Positions 1 to 8,720 of a DNA stretch of 64,000 nt are shown here, piece after piece. Under the pieces are notes generated by a model that was not told the DNA's origin, did not search any database, and saw only the letters and a list, made by a program, of their open reading frames with translations. The stretch is taken from contig DFWZ01000021.1 in the NCBI GenBank assembly GCA_002381565.1, forward strand, positions 11,367 to 75,366. The letters run 5' to 3'. The DNA comes from Gallionella sp. UBA4121 (GTDB lineage: Bacteria; Pseudomonadota; Gammaproteobacteria; Burkholderiales; Gallionellaceae). Numbering within the stretch: the stretch's first letter is position 1; every line of letters begins with the position of its first letter. The translations under genes were made by a program, and so were the position numbers.

Positions 1-2071
1 TCGGGTTATCGAGTTTAAGACTCAGCGGCGGCATCGCGGGGGCGGCCATGTCCGGCAACATGAATTGGGATGGCAACTGACTCTTCAGCTGTTCACCACG
101 CAGATAATCGTATCTGTCCTGAGTCAGGCCCTGATGCGCCTGGCCGTCACGCATCACATACGGACGTATGAACACCATCAGATTGGTCTTGGTGTGCTGC
201 CTGACTTCATGGCGAAACAGATTGCCCAGCAGGGGAATATCGCCCAGCACCGGCACCTTGTCCACACCATTGGTCACCGAATCCTGAATCAGGCCGCCCA
301 GCACAATAATCTGTCCTTCATCGACCAATACGGTCGATTCCAGCGAACGCTTGTTGGTAATCACCCCGGCCGCATTGTTGATCGTCTGAGTCTGCACGCT
401 GGATACTTCCTGATACACCTGTAACTTGATCGTGCCGCCTTCTGACACCTGCGGCTTGATACGCAATGTCAGCCCGACATCCTTGCGCTCTATGGTCTGG
501 AACGGCGTGGCAGTCGCCGCACCACCGGTTTGCGCATAGCTGCCGGTGATGAACGGGACGTTCTGACCGATGATGATCTTCGCTTCCTCGTTATCGAGCG
601 TCAGCAGATTCGGGGTAGACAGGATATTGGCGTTGACATCATTTTCCAGCACGCGCGCCAGCATACCCAGGTTCAGCACCGTACCGATCCCCGGGATGTT
701 CATCGAGCCCCTGACGACACCGATGTTCAGGCCCTGTCCCACCGTACCGATGTTGGTCGCTGCACTGATGATATTGCCGCCAGGCGCCCCGGCCGCACCG
801 CCTGCACCTTGCGTACCAAAATTGGTACCGCCGATCACATTGGCGCCTGGCCTGTTGATGCCATTCAATGCCTGCCACTGAATGCCGAATTCCGCCGCCT
901 TGTCTGCGGTGACTTCAGCGATCAGCGCTTCGACGAAAATCTGCGCGCGACGTACATCCAGCATTTCCACCACGGTGCGCAGATTGTTATATACCGCATC
1001 GGAAGACGTAATAATCAGGGCATTCGACGCCGCATCCGCCTGGATCATGCCACCCGTCACAGGCGTTGCCGCCGACGAACTGAACGCACCGGGCGCCGCA
1101 GACGCGCCAGAGGTGCCGGAGGTAGCAGATGGAGTAGTGGTAGCGGGAGTAGCCGAGGCGCCAGATGCACTGAGCGTACCGGAAGGTGCCGTTGCTGCCG
1201 ACGTATCGCCGCTCAGCACTGCTCGCAGGGTTTGCGCCAACCGGGTAGCCTCCGCATTTTTCAGATAGACAACATGGATATTGCCCGGCGCGCTGGTCTG
1301 TATATCCAGTTTTGCCGCCAGCTCCTGTACCCGTGCGATGCGCGCCGGACTATCCGTGCGCAGCAGCAAACTGTTGGTGCGCGCATCCGCCATCAGCATA
1401 AAACGCTGACTCGCGTCGGTCGAGCCTGTCGCTATGACCGAACCGTCCAGCATCAGCCGGTTGATGATTTGCGCCAAATCCATCACCGACGCGTATTTCA
1501 CCGGAATCACAGTGGTCGCTGCGCTCTGTGGCTGATCGAGCGTCGCCACGATCTGCTCGATGCGTTTCAGATTGCTGGCATAATCGGTCACGACCAGCGC
1601 GTTATTATTGGGATAGGCCACCACAATATTATTGGGTGCGATCAGGGGTCGCAGGATAGGCACCAGTTGTACCGCCGACTCGTGATGCAGCATGAACACC
1701 CGCGTCACCAGCTTGTCGCCGCTGCCGCTTCTGTCACCCACACCCGGAATATACAGTTTGGCATCCGCCTCCGGCATCACCTTGGTCACCCCGTTCGACT
1801 CGACCGCCGCGAATCCCTGCAAGCGCAAGGCGGACAACAGGGTATCGTAGGCCATGGATGCGGGAATCGGCGTTGAGGATACGATATTGATCGTCCCCTT
1901 CACACGGGGATCGACCAGAAAATTGCGCCGGGTAATTTGCGAAATCGCCTTGATCACCTCTGCAATATCGGCATTCACAAAGTTCAGTGACACTTGCTCT
2001 TCCGCCGCGATTGCCACGGGTGATAACGTCAATACACCGCACAACATCAACCGCGCCAACCAGATTCTCAT
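1..2071 (-). CDS. gspD: GspD, type II secretion secretin (3' end cut by window)
   Basis: Outer-membrane secretin that forms the exit channel of the type II secretion system. About 690 residues are visible. A signal peptide ends near residue 22 (...SPVAIAAEEQ), followed by N0/N1-type repeats (SLNFVNADIAEVIKAI, then two further NNALVV/TNSLLL ring-building units). A Ser/Ala/Thr-rich linker lies near residues 295-335. The secretin domain follows (QIFVEALIAEV) with the hallmark VPVLGDIPLLGNLF near residue 610. The ATG at 2071 gives the expected signal peptide; the stop lies outside the window. gspC lies 117 bp upstream on the same strand, the usual gspC-gspD order. Family assignment is very secure; the linker is unusually long and low in complexity. 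Confidence 0.95.
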   Translation of the reverse strand, partial: MRIWLARLMLCGVLTLSPVAIAAEEQVSLNFVNADIAEVIKAISQITRRNFLVDPRVKGTINIVSSTPIPASMAYDTLLSALRLQGFAAVESNGVTKVMPEADAKLYIPGVGDRSGSGDKLVTRVFMLHHESAVQLVPILRPLIAPNNIVVAYPNNNALVVTDYASNLKRIEQIVATLDQPQSAATTVIPVKYASVMDLAQIINRLMLDGSVIATGSTDASQRFMLMADARTNSLLLRTDSPARIARVQELAAKLDIQTSAPGNIHVVYLKNAEATRLAQTLRAVLSGDTSAATAPSGTLSASGASATPATTTPSATSGTSGASAAPGAFSSSAATPVTGGMIQADAASNALIITSSDAVYNNLRTVVEMLDVRRAQIFVEALIAEVTADKAAEFGIQWQALNGINRPGANVIGGTNFGTQGAGGAAGAPGGNIISAATNIGTVGQGLNIGVVRGSMNIPGIGTVLNLGMLARVLENDVNANILSTPNLLTLDNEEAKIIIGQNVPFITGSYAQTGGAATATPFQTIERKDVGLTLRIKPQVSEGGTIKLQVYQEVSSVQTQTINNAAGVITNKRSLESTVLVDEGQIIVLGGLIQDSVTNGVDKVPVLGDIPLLGNLFRHEVRQHTKTNLMVFIRPYVMRDGQAHQGLTQDRYDYLRGEQLKSQLPSQFMLPDMAAPAMPPLSLKLDNP

Positions 2072-2188
2072 CAAATGTCCCTTGTAAAGTTCACGATTCG
2101 CCATTCATTCATACCGGACCGCATGCACTGCCGAGTTTTTTACAGTTTCGTCTCGCCCGATAGCATACGCTGTTGGGCGGCAGCACGC

Positions 2189-2683
2189 CTAGTGTAACGC
2201 AGCGGGCGGCTCCAGCGCGACAGCTGCCTTACCGGGTGTTTTTCCTGCCAGGGGTATCTGCTGACGCACACCATTACGCTCGATCACCACATGATCAATC
2301 GCCACCTCCACCAGCTTTACACCCGAGACGATCTCCCGGCCGGTTGCCAATCCCATCTGACGCTTGCCATCCAGTTCAAGCACCGCAAAACCGGGCACCC
2401 CTGCAAACACCCCGACCAGCCGCACATCTGGCATGACGGCCTGAACCGTCACACCTGACGCCGCCGCGCTGCCAAACAGGCGTTCTGCCTGAATACCCGA
2501 AGAGGGGAAGGCCGCTGGCAACACCGATGTCCTGTGTGGCGCGAACAGCACCCAGGTCCAGTGAGCCAGCATTGCGCCGATCACCAGCACAGCGAGTACG
2601 CGCCACATGAACTGGCTCCTCGCTGATACGTCGACCACACCGTTCGCACGCAATATCATCCCCTGTTTCCCCGGCAACTGCAT
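2189..2683 (-). CDS. gspC: GspC-like type II secretion protein, short form without PDZ
   Basis: Inner-membrane component that contacts the GspD periplasmic N0 domain. The protein has a short cytoplasmic tail, one membrane segment (WRVLAVLVIGAMLAHWTWVL), then an HR domain (VRLVGVFAGVPGFAVLELDGKRQ ... LVEVAIDHVVIERNGVRQQI). It stops soon after, so the C-terminal PDZ or coiled-coil domain of classical GspC is absent. The upstream in-frame start is a TTG; the ATG at 2683 has a GAGAGG ribosome site at good spacing, giving 164 residues. It is the first visible gene of the gsp operon. Assignment rests on the HR pattern plus adjacency to gspD. Confidence 0.8.
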   Translation of the reverse strand: MQLPGKQGMILRANGVVDVSARSQFMWRVLAVLVIGAMLAHWTWVLFAPHRTSVLPAAFPSSGIQAERLFGSAAASGVTVQAVMPDVRLVGVFAGVPGFAVLELDGKRQMGLATGREIVSGVKLVEVAIDHVVIERNGVRQQIPLAGKTPGKAAVALEPPAALH

Positions 2684-3001
2684 ACCTGCCTCTCTGATCA
2701 ATCGCGGTGCAGTATACACAATGAATAACAAAACGAAATTAATTGCATCAGTGTCAGGCAGGCTTCAACCCGTGTAAGTCCCGTGCGAGCCACCGCTCAT
2801 CGCCACCGGTCGTATTTTACAAAAAAGAAGATATACATTCATAGCTCTGTTTAAAGGTTACCTGCCTGTTCAATAAAATGGCCAGTCGTGCCATCGTCGG
2901 AACTTTTTGGCAACGCCGCAAATCTGTGCGGTAGCGCACATACCTGCTTGTGGCTCGCCCCTATACTCCGGCTTCCACATTGATGCTTTCAGGAGAAACA
3001 A

Positions 3002-3481
3002 ATGAAAAAGACTTTAATCGCAGCAGCAATGAGTGCCGCATTCGTGGCGGCGCCCGCATTTGCAGGAACTTATGTAGGAGCGGGACTCGGCTCGGCCAGG
3101 ACCGATGCCAACCATACCGCATCGAAAGTTTTCGTAGGCTACCAGTCAACAGAGAATTTTGGTGTGCAGGTTGCCTACAACAATTTCGGCGGATACCGCG
3201 GTGCAACCGCTACCGCGTGGTCAGCGGCGCTGGTTGGCACGCTGCCACTGGATCAGAACTGGGATGTCTCCGCCAAATTGGGCGCGACCGAAAACCGCAC
3301 TACGCTCCCGGGTTCTGGCCGTCATTCAGACATTCTGGCTGGCGTAGGTGTCGGTTACAACTTCACCAAAAACTTCGCCCTGCGTCTTGAATATGAAGAT
3401 TTCGGCAAAATGCCGACTGATGTCAACGGCAATCGCTGGAAAGCGACCAACTGGGGACTTAACGCCAAGTATTCGTTCTAA
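3002..3481 (+). CDS. Small outer-membrane beta-barrel protein (OmpA-like/OmpX-type)
   Basis: The 159-residue precursor has a classical signal peptide (MKKTLIAAAMSAAFVAAPAFA, cleavage after AFA). The mature part alternates glycine/aromatic beta strands (TYVGAGLGSA, KVFVGYQSTENFGVQVAY, DILAGVGVGYNFTKNFALRLEYEDF) and ends in the aromatic C-terminal signature KYSF recognised by the BAM complex. Length fits an eight-stranded barrel. AGGAGA precedes the ATG at ideal spacing and a strong terminator follows, so it is a single-gene unit. It resembles the OmpA transmembrane family; the specific role (adhesion, envelope stability or porin) cannot be read from the sequence. Confidence 0.85.
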   Translation: MKKTLIAAAMSAAFVAAPAFAGTYVGAGLGSARTDANHTASKVFVGYQSTENFGVQVAYNNFGGYRGATATAWSAALVGTLPLDQNWDVSAKLGATENRTTLPGSGRHSDILAGVGVGYNFTKNFALRLEYEDFGKMPTDVNGNRWKATNWGLNAKYSF

Positions 3482-3496
3482 ACGACAGATACCATC

Positions 3497-3523
3497 AAAA
3501 CCGGGAGCGATCCCGGTTTTTTT
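3497..3523 (+). terminator. Rho-independent terminator of the outer-membrane barrel gene
   Basis: A perfect 10-bp stem (AAAACCGGGA / TCCCGGTTTT) closes a GCGA tetraloop and runs directly into a T tract on the plus strand. It sits 16 bp after the stop codon at 3481. Confidence 0.92.
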
Positions 3524-3557
3524 GTTCGTCCGGCAAAATAAATCAATCTGGAACTAA

Positions 3558-3782
3558 AAGTCTTTATTCGACGTATCGAACGGCTGCGCTCCGCATGGCA
3601 ATGGAGCACTGGCGTATCTTCTCGCCCGGCAGACTGAAAAAAACCAGGGCAGCACTGTTACCCCATGGACACAGAAAGATTATGCAGATCACGTCAAGTC
3701 AGACGATGTCGATCCTGCCCGCGTTCAGCTGACGGCAATCATCGATTCCGGCCCGGCGTTCCGTTTCGGTGATCCGGGGTGA
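3558..3782 (+). pseudogene. Relic of a TamA-like POTRA domain
   Basis: One frame stays open from the stop at 3555 to the TGA at 3780. It reads ...ALAYLLARQTEKNQG..., then DDVDPARVQLTAIIDSGP, then AFRFGDPG. The pattern (aligned helix, acidic DVDP turn, beta strand with 'DSGPAFRFG') matches the POTRA domains of TamA/Omp85 outer-membrane assembly proteins. There is no start codon with a ribosome site, no further POTRA units and no barrel, and it ends against a repeat element. I infer a gene fragment left by deletion. The similarity is remembered, not computed. Confidence 0.4.
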
Positions 3783-3824
3783 CAAACATGCTATTTAACC
3801 CAGATAGTTCATTAGCACAAAATT

Positions 3825-3953
3825 GCGTCATACCGGCGAAGGCCGGTATCCAGATGATTAACAATTTCCCACGCAAGTGGGACAACATCATGGTTTGGCC
3901 TGCTACGCAGAGTATTTTTTATGACTGGATTCCGGCTTTCGCCGGAATGACGA
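3825..3953. repeat. Miniature inverted-repeat element, copy E1
   Basis: About 129 bp bounded by near-perfect 28-bp terminal inverted repeats: the left end is CGTCATACCGGCGAAGGCCG..., and the right end read in reverse is CGTCATTCCGGCGAAAGCCG... (25 of 28 agree). The core is AT-rich. Related elements lie at 27262-27348 and 31555-31672. No coding capacity; probably a non-autonomous mobile repeat. With the TamA-like relic it fills the gap 3524-3997. Confidence 0.8.
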
Positions 3954-3997
3954 CCTAATAGATTATTTGGGTTTAATTGCCGACTCAACAACGACAA

Positions 3998-4951
3998 TCA
4001 GGGTCGCTTCGGCGCTTTCATGCGCTCCATTTCCTCGAAATGCAGCCGCTCATGCTGCAAGCTGCCGAACCAGAGTGCGTAATGCCGCGTAAACTCCGCA
4101 CCCAGAAAAAAAATCTGAGCCGAGTAATACACCCAGAGCAGCAGCGCAATCAAGGACCCTGCGGCACCGAAACTGGACGCCACGCCGCTGTTGCCCAGAT
4201 ACAGGCCGATCGCATATTTTCCCAGACTGAACAACCCCGCCGTGAAGACAGCTCCGATCCAGACATCGCGCCACGACAGCGGCGCATCAGGAAGTGTCTT
4301 GTAGATGACGGCAAACATGCAGGCAATAACGCCGAACGCAATGAAGGATGAGATCGTGGACAGAACGGCAGCGGAACTGCCCAGAATCCCGTAGGCATGA
4401 TGTTCCAGCAAATTCAGCGTGGCGCTGATGACAAGTGAGACCAGCAGCAGAAAAGCCAGCACCAGCACCATGCCGAATGATAATAGCCGGGTTCTTAGCA
4501 GCACGCTGAAGGCAGACTGACTAGGTTTGTCGATACCCCACATTTCATCCAGGCTGTCCTTGAGTTCGGCGAATACGCTCGTGGCGCCCACCAGCAGCAG
4601 GACGCTCGCGAACAATGTTGCCACCCGCCCCGAGTCCGGGTCGCGCGCGGATGCCAGCAATGCCTGAATGACCTGCGCGCCATTGGGGCCTACCAGTCCC
4701 TGTATCTGGGCTACGATCTCACCTTGAGCCGCTTCGACACCGAAAACGTAGCCTGCAAACACGATGGCCAGCACCAGGATCGGCGTCATGGAAAACAGGG
4801 TATAGAAAGCAAGCGCCGCGCCTTTGCTCGATGCGCGATGATCAACCCAGGAACTCAGCGACTCAATCAGGACGAACTTCAACCGCACCAGCCAGTGATA
4901 CGCCGCTGGTGCGGCGGGTTCAACGGGTTCTGTCGGACGCATCGTAATCAT
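3998..4951 (-). CDS. YihY/BrkB family inner-membrane protein
   Basis: A 317-residue integral membrane protein with about six hydrophobic segments. Family landmarks are SSKGAALAFYTLFSMTPILVLAI near residue 42, the LKDSLDEMWGI segment and LLLWVYYSAQIFFLGAEFTR near the C terminus. The start choice is ATG 4951 (MITMRP) or 4942. The family was once called ribonuclease BN by mistake; its role (possibly lipid or envelope transport) is unresolved. It stands alone between a repeat element and katA. Confidence 0.9.
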   Translation of the reverse strand: MITMRPTEPVEPAAPAAYHWLVRLKFVLIESLSSWVDHRASSKGAALAFYTLFSMTPILVLAIVFAGYVFGVEAAQGEIVAQIQGLVGPNGAQVIQALLASARDPDSGRVATLFASVLLLVGATSVFAELKDSLDEMWGIDKPSQSAFSVLLRTRLLSFGMVLVLAFLLLVSLVISATLNLLEHHAYGILGSSAAVLSTISSFIAFGVIACMFAVIYKTLPDAPLSWRDVWIGAVFTAGLFSLGKYAIGLYLGNSGVASSFGAAGSLIALLLWVYYSAQIFFLGAEFTRHYALWFGSLQHERLHFEEMERMKAPKRP

Positions 4952-5036
4952 CTTTAACCCTCTTCACACGGCCTGTCCTGTGACCTGCACACACGGAAAG
5001 TACCTTGTTTTGATCGCGGTTGTCATGTCGACTTAT

Positions 5037-6494
5037 TCATCCGATAACTTCGTCTATCGCAATGCCAAGTCCTGATGCGACATTGCTGCCGTAGTCCGGG
5101 TCTGCCTTGTAAAAATGACCTGTCTGACGCACCTGAATCAAGCGCGGCACCGTCTTTAACACGCTCACCAGATTTGCGATCAGTTGAGACTTCTGGTCGG
5201 CATTCATCAAACGGTACAAGGCCCCTGCCTGACTGTAATCCTCGTTGCCGTCACGATGGTTATAACTGTCGGCGTCCCCGCTGATTTTCAGTGGCGGCTC
5301 TTTAAGGCGCGGATCATCCACAGGGCCATCGAAGCTGTTAGGCTGGTAATTGACCGTGCCGCCGCCATTGGCATCAAATCGGCCCTGTCCGTCGCGATGG
5401 TAGGTATGAACTTCACAATGCGGCTTGTTGATCGGCAGCGCGGCATACTGGATGCCGATGCGGTAACGGTGTGCATCAGGGTAGGACAACAGCCGCGCCT
5501 GCAGCACTTTGTCGGGCGATGCGCCCATGCCGGGCGGCATGTTGCCCGGCTCAAATGCGGCCTGCTCAACTTCGGCAAAATAGTTCTGCGGGTTGCGGTT
5601 GAGCTCCATGATGCCAACGACGATGGGCGGATAATCCGCATGCGGCCACACCTTGGTCAGATCGAAGGGGTGAATGGCATACGTCTCGGCATCCTTCTCC
5701 GGCATGATCTGCACCTCGACCTGCCACTTCGGGAAGTCACCTCTTGCAATCGCGTCATGCAGATCGCGACGGTGAAAATCGAGATCAACGCCGGCAATTT
5801 TAGCCGCCTCTTCGTTGGTCAGCGTCTTGATGCCCTGCATGGTCTTGAAATGCCATTTCACCCAATAACGCTCGCCCGCGTCGTTCCACAGGCTGTAGGT
5901 ATGGCTGGAATAACCGTTCATATTACGCAAGGTCGCGGGTATGCCGCGATCGGAGAACAGCGTGGTAACCTGATGCAGCGACTCGGGCGACAGACTCCAG
6001 AAATCCCACTGCATGGTGTTGTCCCGCAAGCCGGTGGCAGGATCGCGTTTCTGCGAATGAATGAAATCGGAGAATTTAAGCGAGTCGCGCACGAAGAACA
6101 CCGGTGTGTTGTTGCCCACCAGATCCCAGTTGCCTTCCTCAGTGTAGAATTTCAATGCAAAGCCGCGCGGATCGCGTGCCGTATCGGCTGAACCCGTCTC
6201 GCCTGCCACCGTGGAAAAGCGCCCGAACATATCGCAGCGATTGCCGACCTTTGAAAATAGCCGCGCCCTTGTATAACGGGAAATATCACCCGTCACGGTA
6301 AACGTGCCGTGAGCGCCGGCACCCTTGGCATGTACCACACGCTCCGGCACGCGCTCACGGTTGAAGTGCGCCATTTTTTCCATCAGCCGGTAGTCCTGCA
6401 TCAGCACCGGCCCGCGCGCCCCCGCCGTCTGTGAATTCTGATTGTCTGTCACCGGGGTGCCGGCAGCCGTTGTCATGTAAGGGCATTTGTTCAT
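5037..6494 (-). CDS. katA: Monofunctional haem catalase (small-subunit clade)
   Basis: Converts hydrogen peroxide to water and oxygen. The 485 residues match the small-subunit length. The catalytic histidine is H55 (RVVHAKGAGAHG), the distal asparagine lies in VGNNTPVFF, and the proximal haem tyrosine lies in RLLSYPDAHRYRIG (near residue 338). No C-terminal flavodoxin-like extension is present. AGGAG lies just before the ATG. A cluster of ATAG/CTAT half-motifs at about 6573-6602 could be an OxyR site, but spacing does not fit the consensus. Monocistronic. Confidence 0.97.
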   Translation of the reverse strand: MNKCPYMTTAAGTPVTDNQNSQTAGARGPVLMQDYRLMEKMAHFNRERVPERVVHAKGAGAHGTFTVTGDISRYTRARLFSKVGNRCDMFGRFSTVAGETGSADTARDPRGFALKFYTEEGNWDLVGNNTPVFFVRDSLKFSDFIHSQKRDPATGLRDNTMQWDFWSLSPESLHQVTTLFSDRGIPATLRNMNGYSSHTYSLWNDAGERYWVKWHFKTMQGIKTLTNEEAAKIAGVDLDFHRRDLHDAIARGDFPKWQVEVQIMPEKDAETYAIHPFDLTKVWPHADYPPIVVGIMELNRNPQNYFAEVEQAAFEPGNMPPGMGASPDKVLQARLLSYPDAHRYRIGIQYAALPINKPHCEVHTYHRDGQGRFDANGGGTVNYQPNSFDGPVDDPRLKEPPLKISGDADSYNHRDGNEDYSQAGALYRLMNADQKSQLIANLVSVLKTVPRLIQVRQTGHFYKADPDYGSNVASGLGIAIDEVIG

Positions 6495-6704
6495 TTATGA
6501 CTCCTTCGTGCTGTAAAACCAGAAGATTGAGCGTAATATCGATACCGTTCTGTGCGGTAACGAACCTATTAATCAAAACAGCTCTATCGCTATAGTGGAG
6601 CTATGTTGCCTGGCGAACAGAATTTTGGATGAACTCGGCATAAGGTGTCACTCCGTCAACGTCGGATCTGATGTGAATGACGCATAACTTTTCAGGAGAT
6701 GATC

Positions 6705-6860
6705 ATGTCCCAAAATACCAGGAATCAATATCAGAAACCGGTACCGACTCATCCGTACCCCGCCGAAGATGTTAACAAACAAAAACAGAAAGCCGAAGAA
6801 CAAGAGGTTACCGGCAGGCATAAAAATGATGGGCAAAAAGATCACAAAGGGCCCCGTTAA
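6705..6860 (+). CDS. Small hydrophilic protein, 51 residues, unknown
   Basis: Begins MSQNTRNQYQKPVPTHPY and ends QKDHKGPR. It is rich in Lys, Gln, Asn, His and Pro, with no cysteine and no hydrophobic stretch, so it is probably cytosolic and disordered. CAGGAG lies six bases upstream of the ATG at 6705; an in-frame ATG at 6699 is too close to that site. It lies alone between katA and the cardiolipin synthase gene, 126 bp before the latter. Such small basic proteins are often stress-induced, but nothing here proves that. I do not recognise the family. Confidence 0.6.
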   Translation: MSQNTRNQYQKPVPTHPYPAEDVNKQKQKAEEQEVTGRHKNDGQKDHKGPR

Positions 6861-6986
6861 ATCATTGTTCTGCATTCGCGTGCCTGCGGCCCGTCCGACT
6901 GCCGGGGACGTTTGTGCGTTCTTGATTCTGCCCGTTTATCTCGATACTGAGGGACGTTCTTTCCCGATGCATTCAAGATCAGCATA

Positions 6987-8360
6987 ATGCATAGTCACTG
7001 GCTGACGCTGCACGGTCTGCTCGTCATGGCAGGTTTAGGCATTTATGTCATCTCCTCGCATACATTGCACCTGCGCCGTCATCCCTCGGCGGCTGTCGCC
7101 TGGGTTGTAACGCTCATTTTATTGCCTTATCTCGTCCTTCCCCTTTATTTGATGTTTGGGTTTCGCAAGATCGGCAAGTACCGCGCGACCACCAGCAGAA
7201 ATGAGTTGCCGGCTTGCAAGGCGGACTCCCTCACGCGCCGGACACAAGAGCTTGCCGCCATCATGGCTCTTCCCGCAGCATCCACCTACCATCAACTGAG
7301 TATTCACCAGGATGGCGCAGAGGCGCTGAATGCACTGCGAAACATGATAGAGCGTGCTGCGCACACCATTGATCTGTGTACCTTCATATTCGCGCAAGAC
7401 AAGCTGGGTGACGAAATCGCACATAGCCTCAAACTGCGGGCACAAGATGGAATACGGGTGAGATTATTGGTTGATGGTGTGGGCGCCTATATGGGTGGGC
7501 ATACCGACTTCACCGGCATGTCTGCCGCAGGCATTCAGGTGGCATTTTTCGTGCCTCCCTTGCGCTCATCTTTACGGGGCCGAACCAATCTGCGCAATCA
7601 CCGTAAGATGCTCATCATCGACAACACCTGGTTGTGGTGCGGGGGCAGAAATCTTGCGACTGAATATTTCGCAGGTGACACAACATCGCCCTGGGTTGAT
7701 CTGAGCTTCGATCTGCATGGCGCCCTGGCACGACAGGCGCAGCAGCAGTTTGATCAGGACTGGGCATTCGCGGGCGCATCCGGCGATCAAAATCCGCCGT
7801 TAAGCACCCACCAGGCGCCCGACCCCGTCATCGGGCAATTGATCGCCAGCGGACCGGATCAGATGGACGACACGTTCTACACCCTGCTGGTATCGAGTTT
7901 TTTCAGCGCCCGCAAGCGCATTATGGCGGTCACCCCCTATTTCGTTCCCGACCCTACGCTGCTCATGTCGCTTACACTCGCAGCCCGCCGCGGCGTTGCA
8001 GTTGATCTGCTTTTACCTGAAAAATCCAACCATCGCCTGGCGGATTTTGCCCGGCACCGTGCACTACGGGAACTCACCTCGGCGGGTGCCCGCATCTGGT
8101 TTTTACCCCGGATGATTCATGCCAAGGCCGTGGTGATTGATGACGAGGTTGCCTTTGCAGGCTCAGCCAATCTGGATCAGCGCAGCCTGTTCCTGAACTA
8201 TGAAATGATGGTTTCCTTCTACGATCAGGCAGACGTTAAGCAATTTTCGCTATGGATCGAACATCAGATGAATAAAGCTGCGCCCTACCATGCCCGACCG
8301 CCCGGAATCGTACTGGAGGTCGGAGAAGGGCTGCTGTTATGGTTGGCTTTTCAACTATAA
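6987..8360 (+). CDS. cls: Cardiolipin synthase, phospholipase D type
   Basis: Joins two phosphatidylglycerol molecules into cardiolipin at the inner membrane. Two N-terminal membrane segments (LLVMAGLGIYVISS; AVAWVVTLILLPYLVLPLYLMFGF) precede two PLD domains. Both catalytic HxKxxxxD motifs are intact: HRKMLIID near residue 205, with the following GGRN, and HAKAVVID near residue 377, with GSANLDQRS. Its 457 residues agree with the ClsA subfamily. No partner genes are adjacent. Confidence 0.93.
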   Translation: MHSHWLTLHGLLVMAGLGIYVISSHTLHLRRHPSAAVAWVVTLILLPYLVLPLYLMFGFRKIGKYRATTSRNELPACKADSLTRRTQELAAIMALPAASTYHQLSIHQDGAEALNALRNMIERAAHTIDLCTFIFAQDKLGDEIAHSLKLRAQDGIRVRLLVDGVGAYMGGHTDFTGMSAAGIQVAFFVPPLRSSLRGRTNLRNHRKMLIIDNTWLWCGGRNLATEYFAGDTTSPWVDLSFDLHGALARQAQQQFDQDWAFAGASGDQNPPLSTHQAPDPVIGQLIASGPDQMDDTFYTLLVSSFFSARKRIMAVTPYFVPDPTLLMSLTLAARRGVAVDLLLPEKSNHRLADFARHRALRELTSAGARIWFLPRMIHAKAVVIDDEVAFAGSANLDQRSLFLNYEMMVSFYDQADVKQFSLWIEHQMNKAAPYHARPPGIVLEVGEGLLLWLAFQL

Positions 8361-8390
8361 AGCTAATGAGATGGATGGACGCCTGTTTTT

Positions 8391-8720
8391 TTATTTTGCA
8401 TGGTAACGAACAGTCATCCGTTGCATCCGCGCTCGCAAGAGTGCAATTTCATCGAGCAGATCCAATGCCAGCGCGACACCTGCCGGATTAATCTCCAGAT
8501 CACGCGTGAACGACAAGGCAAGCCGCGTGCGACGCAGCGACTGCCCGGTGAATTGCCAATCCTGCGGTGTCTCACCAATGGGTTCTAACACCCCCTCAAA
8601 AACCCAAGCCATGACGTGATCCTCGGAGGCGCTGCTGGCTTGACACAGCTCAGTCAGCGTCAGATAGTTCTCCTCTTCGATGACCGAACCCAGAACCAGT
8701 TCTGCGTTATCAAAACTCAT
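8391..8720 (-). CDS. cbpM: CbpM, modulator of the DnaJ-like co-chaperone CbpA
   Basis: A 109-residue MerR-like helix-turn-helix protein (LTLTELCQASSASEDHVMAWVFEGVLEP) with a C-terminal helical part (ALDLLDEIALLRARMQRM). CbpM binds the J domain of CbpA and blocks its stimulation of DnaK. Its ATG overlaps the TGA of cbpA by four bases, so the two are translationally coupled. Confidence 0.9.
   Translation of the reverse strand: MSFDNAELVLGSVIEEENYLTLTELCQASSASEDHVMAWVFEGVLEPIGETPQDWQFTGQSLRRTRLALSFTRDLEINPAGVALALDLLDEIALLRARMQRMTVRYHAK

Noticed and set aside
530..1876. Long plus-strand frame of 448 codons
   Set aside because: Arg/His-rich and without a domain; it is the antisense shadow of gspD, whose minus-strand frame has a signal peptide and secretin motifs.
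6573..6602. Possible OxyR site upstream of katA
   Set aside because: ATAG/CTAT half-motifs are present but their spacing does not match the known 4-7-4 pattern; too weak to call.
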